A stretch of 64,000 nucleotides of DNA from Thalassotalea atypica (GTDB taxonomy: Bacteria; Pseudomonadota; Gammaproteobacteria; Enterobacterales; Alteromonadaceae): NCBI RefSeq assembly GCF_030295975.1, contig NZ_AP027364.1:372001-436000 (forward strand), given 5' to 3'. The notes under the pieces were generated by a model, which saw only the letters and a program-made list of their open reading frames with translations, made no database searches and had not been told where the DNA came from. This document shows positions 21,106-32,210 of the stretch, in pieces; position 1 is the first letter of the stretch, and each line of letters opens with the position of its first letter. Position numbers and translations under genes: made by a program.

Positions 21106-21398
21106 AATTATCTCTGTTTTTATTATTTTGGCTGCAACACAATGGTGCTCCAGACGATAAATTCTTAACTGAAAGAGTTATAAATGCCTGAACTTAATGT
21201 ATAGCATTTGAAGGGATTGGTTAAGTAAATTGTTAACTAGACTGTAACAACCCATCGAGATGTTCACCTCAATTAAGGTGCATTTGATTAAGGTAAACGT
21301 TTGAAGCATTGATATGCCTAGTGGTTTTTGCAGTATTCTTTTAATGTATTACGCCCAGCTTATTTTGCGCTATATAATGTTTTATCGGCTTGAGACAA
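21106..21398. other. intergenic, no gene seen
   Basis: AT-rich promoter region of the DUF885 gene and the 3' flank of the decayed GGDEF gene. No convincing ORF, hairpin or repeat. Confidence 0.5.
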
Positions 21399-22298
21399 CT
21401 ATTGGTTTGGTTTTATATCGGTTAAGTTTTCACTGCGGGAATAACTGACACTGACTGTGACGACTTTATCTGCCGATGCCGGTGTATTTTTGTGAGCAAG
21501 TCCTAGCTCCTTAATTCCATTACATATATATCGTGCAATAACATTGCTGGGACGGTGTGTCATATTAAGCCCCGTTAAGGACTTGTTAAGCACTTATCTC
21601 CAGCTTGATGGCCATAGTAGTCGTTATATTGTTTAAAATAATCGATATCAAAAATAATCTCTGTAAATGATTTACCATCGCGCAGGCAACGCTGCCATTC
21701 TAGGTCGTACTGCTCATCAAAAAATCGACTTTCGGTCAGTAATTGCCAAGAATATACTCGATTGTTTTTTGCCACCCATATTGATACTTGCCGTGGGCAG
21801 ATCCAACCAATGGGGGAATGAACACTGAGTTACCGCTAAAGGCGTTATCTAACAGCTTTTCTTAGTTTAGTTGAATTAAGTTTACTGTCACGATATTGCT
21901 GTCTCACATTGAGGCTATGCTGACTCTATCAGGGGCGATGACAAGAAATCCTCGGTCATTCTAATTGTTGATGATGGAGTTGAGAACTTGACGTAAGCCG
22001 TGTAAGGATGCGCTGCTAGTTATGGCTAGGTTTGTGTCATAATCATTCAATAGTTACTCAACCAGTCTAATGAATTGTTTTGTTTCGGCAATACTTTCAA
22101 TTGAAATTAGGCGCTGTTCACCCATATATTGGTTGAACAGCGCACGGTAAGTAACAGCGTTAGTAATGTAGCGCTGATTTGCCCAAGTGTGGTTTGCTTT
22201 ATTTGGTTCTGTGCAATCACTGACAAAATAGCAACGGCACTTATGAATACCGCGATTAAACTAATCGCATCGAGCTTTAATCTTTGAACTCTTTGCAT
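21399..22298 (-). pseudogene. decayed Cache-GGDEF sensor diguanylate cyclase
   Basis: Reading the minus strand across frames gives the remains of one sensor protein. An N-terminal membrane helix comes first (start at 22298, LISLIAVFISAVAIL-like). A frame change follows near 22140, leading into ALFNQYMGEQRLISIESIAE. Then comes a dCache-like stretch with RGFLVIAPDRVSIASM and SVFIPPLVGSAHGKYQYGW (about 21780-21970), interrupted by several stops. The start of a GGDEF domain follows (DIDYFKQYNDYYGHQAGDKCL, about 21610). The central part carrying the GGDEF signature is missing, and only the domain end (KVVTVSVSYS, about 21450) remains. At least three in-frame stops plus deletions make it non-functional. 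Confidence 0.75.
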
Positions 22299-22379
22299 AA
22301 GTTTCCCTCGAAGCCGCTTCTTGGTAGTACTATTGTATCGATTGAAAATATCTGGTTTTAGTGTAATTTTAGTGACAAA

Positions 22380-22401
22380 AAAGCGGCTAGAAAGCCGCTT
22401 T
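22380..22401 (-). terminator. Rho-independent terminator of pckA
   Basis: Minus strand AAAGCGGCT, loop of four, AGCCGCTTT followed by a T-run. It starts 25 bp past the pckA stop. Confidence 0.9.
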
Positions 22402-22425
22402 AAAATAGTCGTTTAAAACAAGAAA

Positions 22426-24039
22426 CTACTTTAGTTGAGGGCCAGCATCTACTAAAGACGCGCCACGTTCTGTGTCAGTAAATTTCTCAAAGTTTGCGAC
22501 AAATCTTGTGGCTAAGTCATCAGCTTTTTGTTGCCATTGGCTAGCGTCTTCGTAAGTGTTACGAGGGTCAAGAATGTTGGTATCGCAGTCGTGAAGTGCT
22601 GTTGGTACCGTTAAGTTAAACAGTGGTAACGTGACTGTGTCTGCATTGTCAATTGAGCCATCTAAAATAGCATCAATGATCGCACGGGTATCTTTAATTG
22701 AAATACGCTTACCTGTACCGTTCCAACCAGTATTAACCAAGTAAGCTTCTGCACCGACATCGTTCATGCGTTTACGTAAAACTTCAGCGTACTGCGTTGG
22801 GTGTAAACTTAAGAACGCTGCACCGAAACAGCTTGAGAATGTTGGTGTAGGCTCTGTAATACCACGTTCAGTACCAGCAAGCTTTGCCGTGAAACCTGAT
22901 AAGAAGTAGTATTCAGTTTGCTCTGGCGTTAGTTTAGCCACAGGAGGTAGTACACCAAAAGCATCTGCCGTTAAGAAAATGACTTTTTTAGCATGACCTG
23001 CACGAGAAACCGGCTTAACGATGTTGTCTATGTGGTGGATTGGGTAAGAAACACGTGTGTTTTCTGTCTTTGAATTATCGTCAAAGTCGATAGTACCATC
23101 AGCGGCTACGGTAACGTTTTCTAATAACGCATCACGTCGAATGGCATTATAGATATCCGGCTCATTTTCTTTGCTTAAATTGATGGTCTTAGCGTAACAA
23201 CCACCTTCAAAGTTGAAAACGCCGTTATCATCCCAACCATGCTCATCATCACCAATCAGTTGACGCTTAGGATCTGTTGATAGCGTGGTTTTACCTGTGC
23301 CAGACAAACCGAAGAAGATAGCGGTGTCGCCATCTTTACCTACGTTGGCACTACAATGCATTGAGGCAATACCTTGAAGCGGAAGGTAGTAGTTCATCAT
23401 TGAGAACATACCTTTTTTCATTTCGCCGCCGTACCAAGTACCACCAATTAATTGAATTTTTTCAGTTAAGTTAAAAGCTACAAAGTTTTCAGAGTTTAAG
23501 CCTTGTTCTTTCCACTTATCATTCACCGTTTTAGCGCCGTTCATGACAATGAAGTCTGGTTCGTAAGTTTCTAACTCTGCATCCGTAGGACGAATGAACA
23601 TGTTCTTCACGAAATGTGCTTGCCACGCTACTTGCGTAATAAAGCGTACTTTTAAACGAGTCGCTTCGTCAGCGCCACAATAAGTATCGACAACAAATAA
23701 ACGTTGACCAGAAAGTTGGTTAGTCACTAAGCCTTTTAAATGATCCCATGTTTCAGGTGTCATTGGCTTGTTATCGTTCTTACCTTGATCAGACCACCAA
23801 ACGGTATCGCGAGTGGTGTCATCACGAACAATATACTTATCTTTAGGTGAGCGACCTGTAAAGATACCCGTGTCAACAGAAACTGCGCCCAATTCCGTGA
23901 GATAACCTTTGTCATAACCCTCAAGGCTCGCTTTCGTTTCTTCTTCAAACAACAAGTCATAAGAAGGATTGTAAACGATCTCAGAAACATTAGTGATTCC
24001 GTATTGAGATAAGTCAATCGAGGTTGCCAAGGCAGACAT
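22426..24039 (-). CDS. pckA: phosphoenolpyruvate carboxykinase (ATP)
   Basis: 537 residues, the typical size. It contains the phosphate-binding loop [11 protein letters not shown], the substrate segment [14 protein letters not shown], the metal site around MHCSANVG, and the adenine-binding [17 protein letters not shown]-like region. GGAGAG precedes the ATG. The enzyme converts oxaloacetate plus ATP to PEP, CO2 and ADP, the first committed step of gluconeogenesis. A long leader separates it from hslO; it is monocistronic with its own terminator. Confidence 0.98.
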   Translation of the reverse strand: MSALATSIDLSQYGITNVSEIVYNPSYDLLFEEETKASLEGYDKGYLTELGAVSVDTGIFTGRSPKDKYIVRDDTTRDTVWWSDQGKNDNKPMTPETWDHLKGLVTNQLSGQRLFVVDTYCGADEATRLKVRFITQVAWQAHFVKNMFIRPTDAELETYEPDFIVMNGAKTVNDKWKEQGLNSENFVAFNLTEKIQLIGGTWYGGEMKKGMFSMMNYYLPLQGIASMHCSANVGKDGDTAIFFGLSGTGKTTLSTDPKRQLIGDDEHGWDDNGVFNFEGGCYAKTINLSKENEPDIYNAIRRDALLENVTVAADGTIDFDDNSKTENTRVSYPIHHIDNIVKPVSRAGHAKKVIFLTADAFGVLPPVAKLTPEQTEYYFLSGFTAKLAGTERGITEPTPTFSSCFGAAFLSLHPTQYAEVLRKRMNDVGAEAYLVNTGWNGTGKRISIKDTRAIIDAILDGSIDNADTVTLPLFNLTVPTALHDCDTNILDPRNTYEDASQWQQKADDLATRFVANFEKFTDTERGASLVDAGPQLK

Positions 24040-24287
24040 AGTTCATACTCTCCAATTGGGTATAGCAAAAATTTAAAATTTAAGGCTCAGAATATCTCTG
24101 AGGTCGCAATTCTAGGGCATGACTGAGCAAAACAAAAGCAATAATTTTTTCTGACTGAAAGTTTTCATCTTTTATTACAATGTTAAGGTTATTTAGTGGT
24201 TTTTTTATGTAAAAAAACGACAAAATGAGATTTAAACTAGAAAATGAACGTGGTAGAAACGCTTTAATTACGGGGATGGTTTATAAA
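24040..24287. other. pckA promoter region, no gene seen
   Basis: AT-rich stretch upstream of pckA and downstream of hslO. Apart from the hslO terminator at its right edge, no ORF or clear operator was recognised. Confidence 0.45.
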
Positions 24288-24311
24288 AAAGGACGCAAAA
24301 TAGCGCCCTTT
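24288..24311 (-). terminator. Rho-independent terminator of hslR-hslO
   Basis: Minus strand AAAGGGCGC, 6-base loop, GCGTCCTTT (one G-U pair), followed by TTT. It lies 19 bp past the hslO stop. Confidence 0.85.
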
Positions 24312-24329
24312 ATATCAATTTTGTATTAA

Positions 24330-25193
24330 CTAGTGTTTTATTTCATTTAAATAACTAGATAACTGGCTTTCATCGAAGGCATAAGTTGTTTGACAGTAAT
24401 CACAAGTCATACTGACGTTACCTTGTTCTTCAATGAGTTTTTTTAGCTCAATTGGATTGAATTGCGAGATTGCATTTAAGCATTTTTCTTCTGAGCAAGA
24501 ACAGCTGTATGACACCGACTGAGGTTCAAAAATTCGTACTTCTTCAGCGTGATACAGTCGATGAAGCAAATCTTGTGCTTCTAATGAAAATATCTCGTTA
24601 GGCTTAATAGTATTGGTTAATTGACATAAGTGATCATAATCACTCATTTGTTGCTCTTTATTACCACTGTCAGGCAATAACTGAACTAGTGCGCCTCCGA
24701 CTGTTTCCTTTTTTATATCAGTAAAAAGCCATAAAGACGTAGGAATTTGGTCTGAAGTTTCAAAATACTGGGCCAAACACTCAGCAACTGTCGGCTTATC
24801 TAATAACACAACACCTTGATAGGGTTCGCCTTTGTCAGGCCTGATAGTGATTACCATTGTCCCTTTGCCAATCAAATTTTCTAAGCCCGTCGCACTTGTT
24901 TCTTCATTAACTTTAGCAATACCGCGCATGATTTGATCATGGGTACCATTGATTACTGCATAGGATACAGGACCTTTACCTTGTAACTGAACAGCAATTT
25001 CGCCTTCAAATTTAAGTGTGGCTGTTAATAAACAAGTTGCCGCAAGTAGTTCACCTAATAGTGCTTTGACACCATCTGAATAATTATGGCCATCGATAAT
25101 ATCTTTAAACGTATGATGTAATTGAACCAATTCGCCACGGGCATGCATGCCATCAAATAAGTAGCGATTTAAGACATCGGTGTTAGGAGTCAT
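24330..25193 (-). CDS. hslO: redox-regulated chaperone Hsp33
   Basis: 287 residues. The C-terminal zinc/redox switch is CSCSEEKC ... CDYCQ (CxC and CxxC motifs), and the N-terminal holdase domain begins with DVLNRYLFDGMHARGELV. Oxidation releases zinc and activates holdase activity against protein aggregation under oxidative and heat stress. The start lies 6 bp after hslR, so the two are an operon, as in E. coli. Confidence 0.97.
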   Translation of the reverse strand: MTPNTDVLNRYLFDGMHARGELVQLHHTFKDIIDGHNYSDGVKALLGELLAATCLLTATLKFEGEIAVQLQGKGPVSYAVINGTHDQIMRGIAKVNEETSATGLENLIGKGTMVITIRPDKGEPYQGVVLLDKPTVAECLAQYFETSDQIPTSLWLFTDIKKETVGGALVQLLPDSGNKEQQMSDYDHLCQLTNTIKPNEIFSLEAQDLLHRLYHAEEVRIFEPQSVSYSCSCSEEKCLNAISQFNPIELKKLIEEQGNVSMTCDYCQTTYAFDESQLSSYLNEIKH

Positions 25194-25199
25194 TGTTGA

Positions 25200-25610
25200 T
25201 TAGATCCTTTCTTTCAGTTGACGTATTTGACGTCGTTGTTTTTTGTCTGGTTTATTTTCACTGGCGGGGCTAAGCAAAATACCTTGTTTACGGGCAAGCG
25301 TATTTCGTTCACGGCTTTCTGCGCTTTCTTTTGTTTCTTTATACAGGGTAGAGGCAAATGTTGCATCACGCCTTTTATCTGCCAACGCAATCACTTTAAC
25401 TTCCTTTTCTTCGTACCCTTGACGCAATCTAATTATGTCGCCCAAAGATACAGCCTTACCTGATTTAGTGCGTTGACCATTGTAGAAAACCTTACCACCG
25501 TCAATCATTTGTTTGGCAATTGCCCTGGTCTTATAAAAACGCGCAGCCCATAGCCATTTGTCTAAACGAGTCGCAGTTGAATCAACTTTCGTTGATTGAG
25601 TAATAGCCAT
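25200..25610 (-). CDS. hslR: ribosome-associated heat shock protein Hsp15
   Basis: 136 residues. An S4 RNA-binding domain at about 15-75 (RLDKWLWAARFYKTRAIAKQMIDGGKV) is followed by a basic C-terminal tail rich in Lys and Arg. Hsp15 binds 50S subunits carrying nascent chains and helps recycle stalled subunits. It is the first gene of hslR-hslO and is divergent from the gsp operon. Confidence 0.95.
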   Translation of the reverse strand: MAITQSTKVDSTATRLDKWLWAARFYKTRAIAKQMIDGGKVFYNGQRTKSGKAVSLGDIIRLRQGYEEKEVKVIALADKRRDATFASTLYKETKESAESRERNTLARKQGILLSPASENKPDKKQRRQIRQLKERI

Positions 25611-25704
25611 AAGCCGCTCCGGTGAAAATTTGCGCGCAAGGTATCATAAATCGCTGTTTTTCGCTACTCATCGTCACTTATTATCGTTGCCTTTGAATTA
25701 AAAT

Positions 25705-25744
25705 AGTGACTTTAGCCACATTCATGAGTAAGGCTAAAGTCACT
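25705..25744. repeat. 13-bp perfect inverted repeat between hslR and gspC
   Basis: Arms AGTGACTTTAGCC (25705-25717) and GGCTAAAGTCACT (25732-25744) around a 14-base centre. No T-run follows on either side, so it is not a standard terminator. It could be an operator, a processed hairpin in the 5' leader of hslR, or the end of a small transcript. Confidence 0.7.
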
Positions 25745-25799
25745 GTGTAATATTCTTAGTGTAGAAATGGACAGGTGGAATACAAGAGAATTAAATGTA

Positions 25800-25827
25800 T
25801 TGACTTTATACACTCAGTTTCAATATT
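25800..25827 (+). promoter_or_regulatory. candidate sigma-70 promoter of the gsp operon
   Basis: TTGACT at 25800 (one mismatch to the -35 consensus), 16-base spacer, AATATT as a weak -10 (four of six). No better match was noticed upstream of gspC. Confidence 0.35.
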
Positions 25828-25950
25828 GTTAACAAAATGTTGCAACGAGGCTGGGTGTAAAAATAGTTAAATTTTATGTTGATAGCTTGTTGCTTAGCCG
25901 CAGGTCAAGTATTATCAAGCGTATTATCAGGATTATTCAATAACTATAAC

Positions 25951-26883
25951 ATGCAAATGCCTAATGATTTTGCCACGCTTACAGCAGCACTGGCTAAGCT
26001 TCCACATATCAAAATCGCGAAAGCGATCAGTGTTACTGCGTTAGTATATATCGCGTATGTGTGTGCGCAATTAACTTGGCAATTAAGCGCTGATGTTACA
26101 CCTATTAGCATTGGGCACTCTGGTGTTAAAGCCACTGATAAATTCAACACAAAGCCGGGAACTAATATTGATAAATTAGTGGCACTAAACTTGTTTGGTA
26201 AAGTCAATGTGTCGGCAAATGTCACAGAAACGGTTATGGTCGATGTACCTGAAACTAAACTGAACCTGACCTTATCTGGTGTCGTTGCATCTTCAGATCA
26301 AAGTAAAGCCGCAGCGATAATTGAGCGAAGTGGTGCTCAGGAAACTTATGGCATTGGAGATAAAATATCTAATACTCGAGCAACTTTAGAGCAAGTACAT
26401 GCAGATCGTGTGATCATCAAACAATCTGGCCGAATGGAAACTTTAATGCTTGATGGTTTTGATTATTATAAAGCAAAGCAACAACCTAAGCCCCGTCCTA
26501 AGCAGAATGTATCATCAAAAAACTCATCAGGCGCGAAGGTCATTGATCATCGCGAAAATGAGTCGTTTTTAACTCAAGCAAAACTATTTAAACAAGACGT
26601 GGTCAATAACCCTAGCAACATTGGGGCATATTTGAACATACGACCAGCACGCATAAATAATGAAGTGATCGGTTATAAACTATCGCCAGGAAAGAGCTCC
26701 GATTTTTTTAAAGCGTCAGGGCTAAAATCTGGTGATGTTGCAATACAAATGAATGGTCTCGACTTAACTGAAGGCAGTCAAGCACAACAAGCACTACAGT
26801 TATTAAAATCAGAACAAGAAATATCATTACTTGTAGACCGTAATGGAGAGTTAACCGAAATACTATTTAGTATTGAGAATTAG
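25951..26883 (+). CDS. gspC: type II secretion system protein GspC
   Basis: 310 residues from ATG 25951. An upstream in-frame ATG at 25876 would add 25 residues; neither has a good ribosome site. The chosen start gives the short cytoplasmic N-terminus usual for GspC. Domains: one transmembrane helix (about 27-43), a homology-region beta domain (about 95-150, LTLSGVVASSDQSKAAAII ... GDKI), a Lys/Pro-rich linker, and a C-terminal PDZ-like domain (about 225-310). GspC links the inner-membrane platform to the secretin. It is the first gene of gspC-N. Confidence 0.92.
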   Translation: MQMPNDFATLTAALAKLPHIKIAKAISVTALVYIAYVCAQLTWQLSADVTPISIGHSGVKATDKFNTKPGTNIDKLVALNLFGKVNVSANVTETVMVDVPETKLNLTLSGVVASSDQSKAAAIIERSGAQETYGIGDKISNTRATLEQVHADRVIIKQSGRMETLMLDGFDYYKAKQQPKPRPKQNVSSKNSSGAKVIDHRENESFLTQAKLFKQDVVNNPSNIGAYLNIRPARINNEVIGYKLSPGKSSDFFKASGLKSGDVAIQMNGLDLTEGSQAQQALQLLKSEQEISLLVDRNGELTEILFSIEN

Positions 26884-26900
26884 TCATGAGGAAGATATTG

Positions 26901-28976
26901 ATGCGCCTATTTCCGCGCAAGCCGTTTATCAAAAGCACACTGACACCCGTAATTACCATGGCGGCAGTGAGTTGTATTTCTATTTCAGCTATTGCTAGCG
27001 AATTTTCTCCCAATTTCAAAAATACGGATATGGGTGAGTTTGTTAATATTGTTGGGAAAAATTTAAAGAAAACTATGATTGTTGATCCCAATGTTAGGGG
27101 CAAGATCAATGTGCGTAGTTATGATGTGTTGACTGAAGAGCAATACTATCAGTTTTTCCTAAACGTACTCGAAGTATATGGCTTTGCAGCGGTTAAGATG
27201 GACAACAACATCATCAAAATTATTCGTAATAAAGATGCTAAAACGTCGTCAATTCCTGTAGTTGGTAATAATGCGACTATTGCGGGTGATGAAATGGTGA
27301 CCCGTGTTGTTGAAGTAAAAAATGTTACTGTGCGCGAATTAGTGCCTTTGCTTAGACAATTGTCTGATCAAGCAGGTGGTGGCAATGTTGTAAATTATGA
27401 CCCTGCCAATGTCATTATGCTGACCGGATCTGCGGCGGTAGTAAATCGGTTAGTCAATATCATTGAACGTGTCGACAAAGCGGGCGATCAAGACGTTCAA
27501 ATTATCAAGCTCAAATATGCTTCAGCCTCAGAAATGGTCAGAATCATTGAGGCAATGAATAAAACAACCCAAGGGAAACCAGGTACGCCGACCTTTCTTA
27601 TTCCAAAAATTGTTGCTGACGACAGAACTAATAGCGTGATTGTTAGCGGTGAAGGACAAGCCCGTGAACGAATTGCAAAGCTCGTTGCGCGCCTCGACAG
27701 TGAATTGGAAACCAACGGCAATACCCGAGTTTACTATCTAAAGTATTCGAAAGCGGAAGATTTAGTTGATGTCTTACAAGGGGTCAGCGAGTCGATTCAA
27801 GCAGAAGAGCAGGCAGGTACATCGACTAAAAGAGCCTCTAAAAAGCGCAACATCAGTATTGACGCCCATAACGACACCAATACGTTAGTGATAACTGCAC
27901 AGCCTGATATGTTACGTTCACTTGAAGCGGTCATTCGTAAGTTAGATATTCGCCGTGCACAAGTGTTAGTCGAAGCGATTATTGTTGAAGTTTTTGAAGG
28001 TGACGGCGCAAGTTTAGGGGTTCAGTGGTATCATGAAGACGCTGGTTTTACCCAGTTCACCAATGGCCCAGCACCCATCAGCAGTGTTGCTGCAGCAGCA
28101 CAGTTAGCTCAAGGTGAAAAAGGCACAACCGTAACCACAATTGATGGTAATGGTAACCCTGTGACCACAACCAACCCGGATACTGATGGTGACTATTCTG
28201 CGTTGGCAAGCGTTTTAGGTGGCGCCAGTGGCATGATGCTTGGCTTTGTTGATAACGATTGGGGTGCCATTATTCAAGCGGTAAATTCTGATACCAATTC
28301 AAACATTCTTTCAACACCGAGTATTACCACACTTGATAATGAAGAAGCTTACTTCATTGTGGGTCAGGAAATTCCGATCATAACGGGCTCAACCACAGGT
28401 AGCGATAACAGCAATCCATTCCAAACGGTTGATCGTCAAGAAGTGGGTATTAAGTTGAAAGTGACGCCGCAAGTTAATGAAGGCAGCGGTGTGCAATTAA
28501 CCATTGAACAAGAAGTTTCTTCTGTCAGTGGTACGACTGGAGTCGATATATCCATAAATAAACGTGAAATTAAAACCACGGTGATGGCGGATAATGGTGC
28601 AACCGTAATTTTAGGTGGCTTAATTGATGAAGACGTGCAAGAAAGTCAGCAAAAAGTCCCATTCTTAGGTGACCTACCTCTAATTGGTGCATTATTCCGT
28701 TCAACCAGCAACAGTGTACGAAAGCGTAATTTAATGGTCTTTTTACGTCCAACAATTATCCGAGATGGAAATCTGATGAATCAAGTGACTCGGGAAAAAT
28801 ATAACTATATTCGAGCCGATGAACTACGTAAGCAAGAGTTAGGTTTGAAGTTGCTGGACGATGAAAAGTTACCGTTATTGCCAGACTGGAATGAATCACT
28901 TGTGTTACCGCCATCTTTCGATGAGTACATGGAAGATAAAGAGCAAAACAAAACGCAGCAAGACAAAGAGCAGTAA
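26901..28976 (+). CDS. gspD: type II secretion secretin GspD
   Basis: 691 residues from ATG 26901, which has GAGGAAG at ideal spacing; an earlier ATG at 26886 has none. The signal peptide ends near SAIAS. The N0 domain begins [14 protein letters not shown], followed by N1-N3 ring domains. The secretin core includes [19 protein letters not shown] and the closing [15 protein letters not shown]. The C-terminal tail is short and Gln/Lys-rich. It forms the outer-membrane channel. Confidence 0.97.
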   Translation: MRLFPRKPFIKSTLTPVITMAAVSCISISAIASEFSPNFKNTDMGEFVNIVGKNLKKTMIVDPNVRGKINVRSYDVLTEEQYYQFFLNVLEVYGFAAVKMDNNIIKIIRNKDAKTSSIPVVGNNATIAGDEMVTRVVEVKNVTVRELVPLLRQLSDQAGGGNVVNYDPANVIMLTGSAAVVNRLVNIIERVDKAGDQDVQIIKLKYASASEMVRIIEAMNKTTQGKPGTPTFLIPKIVADDRTNSVIVSGEGQARERIAKLVARLDSELETNGNTRVYYLKYSKAEDLVDVLQGVSESIQAEEQAGTSTKRASKKRNISIDAHNDTNTLVITAQPDMLRSLEAVIRKLDIRRAQVLVEAIIVEVFEGDGASLGVQWYHEDAGFTQFTNGPAPISSVAAAAQLAQGEKGTTVTTIDGNGNPVTTTNPDTDGDYSALASVLGGASGMMLGFVDNDWGAIIQAVNSDTNSNILSTPSITTLDNEEAYFIVGQEIPIITGSTTGSDNSNPFQTVDRQEVGIKLKVTPQVNEGSGVQLTIEQEVSSVSGTTGVDISINKREIKTTVMADNGATVILGGLIDEDVQESQQKVPFLGDLPLIGALFRSTSNSVRKRNLMVFLRPTIIRDGNLMNQVTREKYNYIRADELRKQELGLKLLDDEKLPLLPDWNESLVLPPSFDEYMEDKEQNKTQQDKEQ

Positions 28977-28981
28977 TCGCA

Positions 28982-30520
28982 ATGCAAGAACCTGTTGCTG
29001 AACATTCAGTATTAGAAAGTGATGATGTTGTCGCGCCGGAGGCTGTAACGCCCAATACCGTGCAGTTACCTTTTTCGTTTGCAAAACGATTTCTGGTCTT
29101 GCTAGAAAAAGACCAACATGGCTACATTTTACAATGTGCGGAACAAGTCACGCTTGAAACCATCGCCGAAATACGTCGCTTTTTGCAACAACCATTTCGT
29201 GTACAAAAAAATAGTACGTCAAAATTTGAACTGTTGTTAACGGAAGCCTACCAGCGTGACTCGTCCGAAGCGCAGCAAGTAATGGAAGACATCGGTAATG
29301 AAGTGGATTTATATTCACTAGCAGACGAAATGGTTGAAACCGAAGACTTACTTGAAAATGAAGATGACGCGCCGATTATTAAACTGATCAATGCTATGCT
29401 CAGCGAAGCAATTAAAGAAAGTGCTTCCGATATTCACATTGAAACCTTTGAGCAGGTATTACAAATTCGCTTTAGAATTGACGGTGTTTTACGAGAAGTA
29501 TTAAAGCCCAATCGTAAATTAGCTTCGTTACTGGTCTCGCGTATCAAAGTTATGGCAAAACTCGATATCGCCGAGAAGCGCATTCCGCAAGATGGCAGGA
29601 TCTCGCTTCGTATCGGTGGTCGTGCTGTAGATGTTCGTGTTTCAACCATGCCAACCGGCCATGGTGAGCGTGTGGTTTTACGTTTATTGGATAAAAATGC
29701 TGCACGCCTAGATTTGCAAGACTTGGGGATGACAGATAAAAACCGTGAGTTATTTTCCGCACTGATTGATAAGCCACACGGTATAATTCTGGTGACCGGT
29801 CCAACAGGCTCCGGTAAAAGTACTACCTTGTATGCTGGACTTACCCAAATTGATCATAAACAGCGCAATATCTTGACTGTAGAAGACCCCATTGAGTTTG
29901 CCATAGAGGGGATTGGTCAAACACAGGTTAATACCAAGGTTGATATGACATTTGCTCGTGGACTCAGAGCAATTTTACGTCAAGATCCAGACGTAGTGAT
30001 GGTGGGTGAAATTCGTGATCTAGAAACCGCACAAATTGGTGTACAAGCCAGTTTGACTGGGCATTTGGTATTATCAACTTTGCATACTAATACAGCAGCT
30101 GGCGCCATTACAAGAATGGAAGATATGGGTGTTGAGCCATTTTTATTATCTTCCAGTTTACTGGGCGTGTTAGCGCAACGTTTAGTGCGAACTTTATGCC
30201 CATATTGTAAAGAAAGCCACTTACCAAGTGATGACGAGCGTCAATTGTTGTCTCTTGATATCAGCAACAGCAGTCCAATTTATCGTGCCGTAGGGTGCAG
30301 TGAGTGTAATTTTAAAGGGTACAAAGGGCGTACCGGTATTCATGAGCTTATCGTTATTGATGATAAGGTCAGAGAGCTGATTCATGACGGCAAAGGTGAG
30401 CAGGCGATTGAAAAACTTGTTCGTCACAAGACTCCCAGTATCAGACAAGATGGTTTTGACAAAGTAATAGCAGGTTTCACAACGTTAGAAGAAGTGCTCC
30501 GTGTCACTCGTGAAGATTAA
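28982..30520 (+). CDS. gspE: type II secretion ATPase GspE
   Basis: 512 residues. The N-terminal domain (about 20-110) contacts GspL. The AAA-type core has Walker [13 protein letters not shown], an Asp box with [20 protein letters not shown], Walker B ([16 protein letters not shown]) and a His box ([15 protein letters not shown]). The zinc-binding tetracysteine CPYC ... CSEC sits near residues 395-435. It powers pseudopilus assembly from the cytoplasm. It follows gspD by 5 bp. Confidence 0.98.
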   Translation: MQEPVAEHSVLESDDVVAPEAVTPNTVQLPFSFAKRFLVLLEKDQHGYILQCAEQVTLETIAEIRRFLQQPFRVQKNSTSKFELLLTEAYQRDSSEAQQVMEDIGNEVDLYSLADEMVETEDLLENEDDAPIIKLINAMLSEAIKESASDIHIETFEQVLQIRFRIDGVLREVLKPNRKLASLLVSRIKVMAKLDIAEKRIPQDGRISLRIGGRAVDVRVSTMPTGHGERVVLRLLDKNAARLDLQDLGMTDKNRELFSALIDKPHGIILVTGPTGSGKSTTLYAGLTQIDHKQRNILTVEDPIEFAIEGIGQTQVNTKVDMTFARGLRAILRQDPDVVMVGEIRDLETAQIGVQASLTGHLVLSTLHTNTAAGAITRMEDMGVEPFLLSSSLLGVLAQRLVRTLCPYCKESHLPSDDERQLLSLDISNSSPIYRAVGCSECNFKGYKGRTGIHELIVIDDKVRELIHDGKGEQAIEKLVRHKTPSIRQDGFDKVIAGFTTLEEVLRVTRED

Positions 30521-30531
30521 AGGAAAAGTCA

Positions 30532-31752
30532 GTGGCAGCATTTGATTTTCAAGCCGTAGATAGCAATGGAAAAACCCAAAAAGGGGTGATCGAAGGAGAT
30601 ACTCCTCGCCACGTGCGCAGTTTGTTGCGTGATCAAGGTTTAATGCCTGTTGAAGTTAATTTGAGCTTGAAAAAGCAAAAGCAGATCAGTGGAAAAAAAA
30701 TTGCTAGAGGTAATAAAATCTCAGCGGCAGATTTGGCATTAATCACTCGGCAACTAGCCACATTGGTAGAATCAGGCTTGCCGATTGAAGAGTCGCTGAT
30801 GGCGGTGGCAGAGCAGAGCGAGAAAAACAGCCAAAAAAGTATGATTATGGCAGTGCGGTCGAAAGTCACTGAAGGTTTTGGACTAGCTGAAAGTATGGCT
30901 GAATTTCCCGATGTATTTTCTCAGCTTTATCGCGCCATGGTCGCAGCAGGTGAAAAATCAGGTCACTTGGATAATGTACTCAATCGCTTGGCCGATTATA
31001 CCGAACAGCGACAACACATGCGCTCTCAACTAGTTCAGGCTTTGGTTTATCCTATTATTATGACCATAGTGGCGATTGCCGTTATCGTTATATTGTTAAC
31101 CTCTGTTGTTCCCAAAATTGTCGTGCAATTTGAACATATGGGACAAGGGCTACCTGATACCACATTAGCACTAATTGCCACCAGTGAATTTATGCAGAAC
31201 TATGGACTGGTTATTATGGTCTTATTAATGTTGAGTTCAGTTCTGTTTAAGCATTTAATGAATAAACCAAAGCTAAAATTTGGTTTTCATCAAAAATTAT
31301 TGGCAATGCCACTAGTAGGCAAAGTGGTCAGAGGCTTGAATACAGCTAGATTTGCTCGTACTTTGAGTATCCTGACGGCGAGTGCTGTGCCGTTGCTTGA
31401 AGCGATGAAAATTGCTGGTGAAGTGCTGGATAATTTATATATCAAACAAAAAGTGGCGGAATCTGCTGATATGGTGCGAGAAGGCTCAAGTTTACGGGTT
31501 GCGCTTGATCAAACCAAACTGTTCCCGCCCATGATGTTGCATATGATTGCCAGTGGCGAAAAAAGTGGTGAGCTTGAACAAATGCTCGGGCGCGCAGCGG
31601 ATAATCAAGATAATGAGTTTGAAGCGTTAATGAACATCTCAATCAAAGCTTTTGAACCAGCATTAATGGTTTCAATGGCCGTTGTTGTTTTATTTATTGT
31701 TTTAGCAATATTACAACCAATATTGCAGTTAAATACCTTAGTAGGAAGTTAG
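30532..31752 (+). CDS. gspF: type II secretion inner-membrane protein GspF
   Basis: 406 residues from a GTG start with AGGAAAA just upstream. Two T2SSF domains with the repeated pattern (LITRQLATLVESGLPIEESL and RTLSILTASAVPLLEAM) and three transmembrane helices are visible, with the last helix near the C-terminus. It is the polytopic platform protein contacted by GspE and GspL. Confidence 0.97.
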   Translation: MAAFDFQAVDSNGKTQKGVIEGDTPRHVRSLLRDQGLMPVEVNLSLKKQKQISGKKIARGNKISAADLALITRQLATLVESGLPIEESLMAVAEQSEKNSQKSMIMAVRSKVTEGFGLAESMAEFPDVFSQLYRAMVAAGEKSGHLDNVLNRLADYTEQRQHMRSQLVQALVYPIIMTIVAIAVIVILLTSVVPKIVVQFEHMGQGLPDTTLALIATSEFMQNYGLVIMVLLMLSSVLFKHLMNKPKLKFGFHQKLLAMPLVGKVVRGLNTARFARTLSILTASAVPLLEAMKIAGEVLDNLYIKQKVAESADMVREGSSLRVALDQTKLFPPMMLHMIASGEKSGELEQMLGRAADNQDNEFEALMNISIKAFEPALMVSMAVVVLFIVLAILQPILQLNTLVGS

Positions 31753-31754
31753 TT

Positions 31755-32192
31755 ATGACTATGTACAAAGCCAAGCATCAAGGCTTCACGTTAATTGAAA
31801 TCATGGTAGTGATCGTGATTTTAGGAATTCTAGGCAGCTTTGTTGTCCCCAACATAATGGGCAGCCAAGAAAGAGCTAATTTGCAAAAAGCCGTGTCTGA
31901 TATTAACGCACTTGAAGCATCTTTAAAGATGTACAAATTAGATAATTATAAATACCCAAGCACTGAGCAAGGCATTGAGTCGTTGGTCACAGCAACAGAC
32001 ATTGAGCCGTTACCTCGCCGCTTTCCTGAAGAAGGATATATAACGCGCTTACCAAAAGATCCGTGGGGCAATGATTATCAACTATTGAATCCGGGTGAAA
32101 ATGGCAAAATCGATGTTTTCACTATGGGCCCAGATGGCGAAGCAAGTACCGATGATGATATTGGTAATTGGAATTTAGCAGACTACCAGTAA
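31755..32192 (+). CDS. gspG: major pseudopilin GspG
   Basis: 145 residues. A short leader MTMYKAKHQG precedes the prepilin cleavage site G|FTLIEIMVVIVILGILG. The C-terminal calcium-binding half has the typical LPKDPWGNDYQL, GPDGEASTDDDIGNW segments. GspG is the main subunit of the pseudopilus and is needed in excess over the other subunits. A hairpin with a T-run directly follows the gene. Confidence 0.98.
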   Translation: MTMYKAKHQGFTLIEIMVVIVILGILGSFVVPNIMGSQERANLQKAVSDINALEASLKMYKLDNYKYPSTEQGIESLVTATDIEPLPRRFPEEGYITRLPKDPWGNDYQLLNPGENGKIDVFTMGPDGEASTDDDIGNWNLADYQ

Positions 32193-32210
32193 GTAAGCCG
32201 TTATCATACG

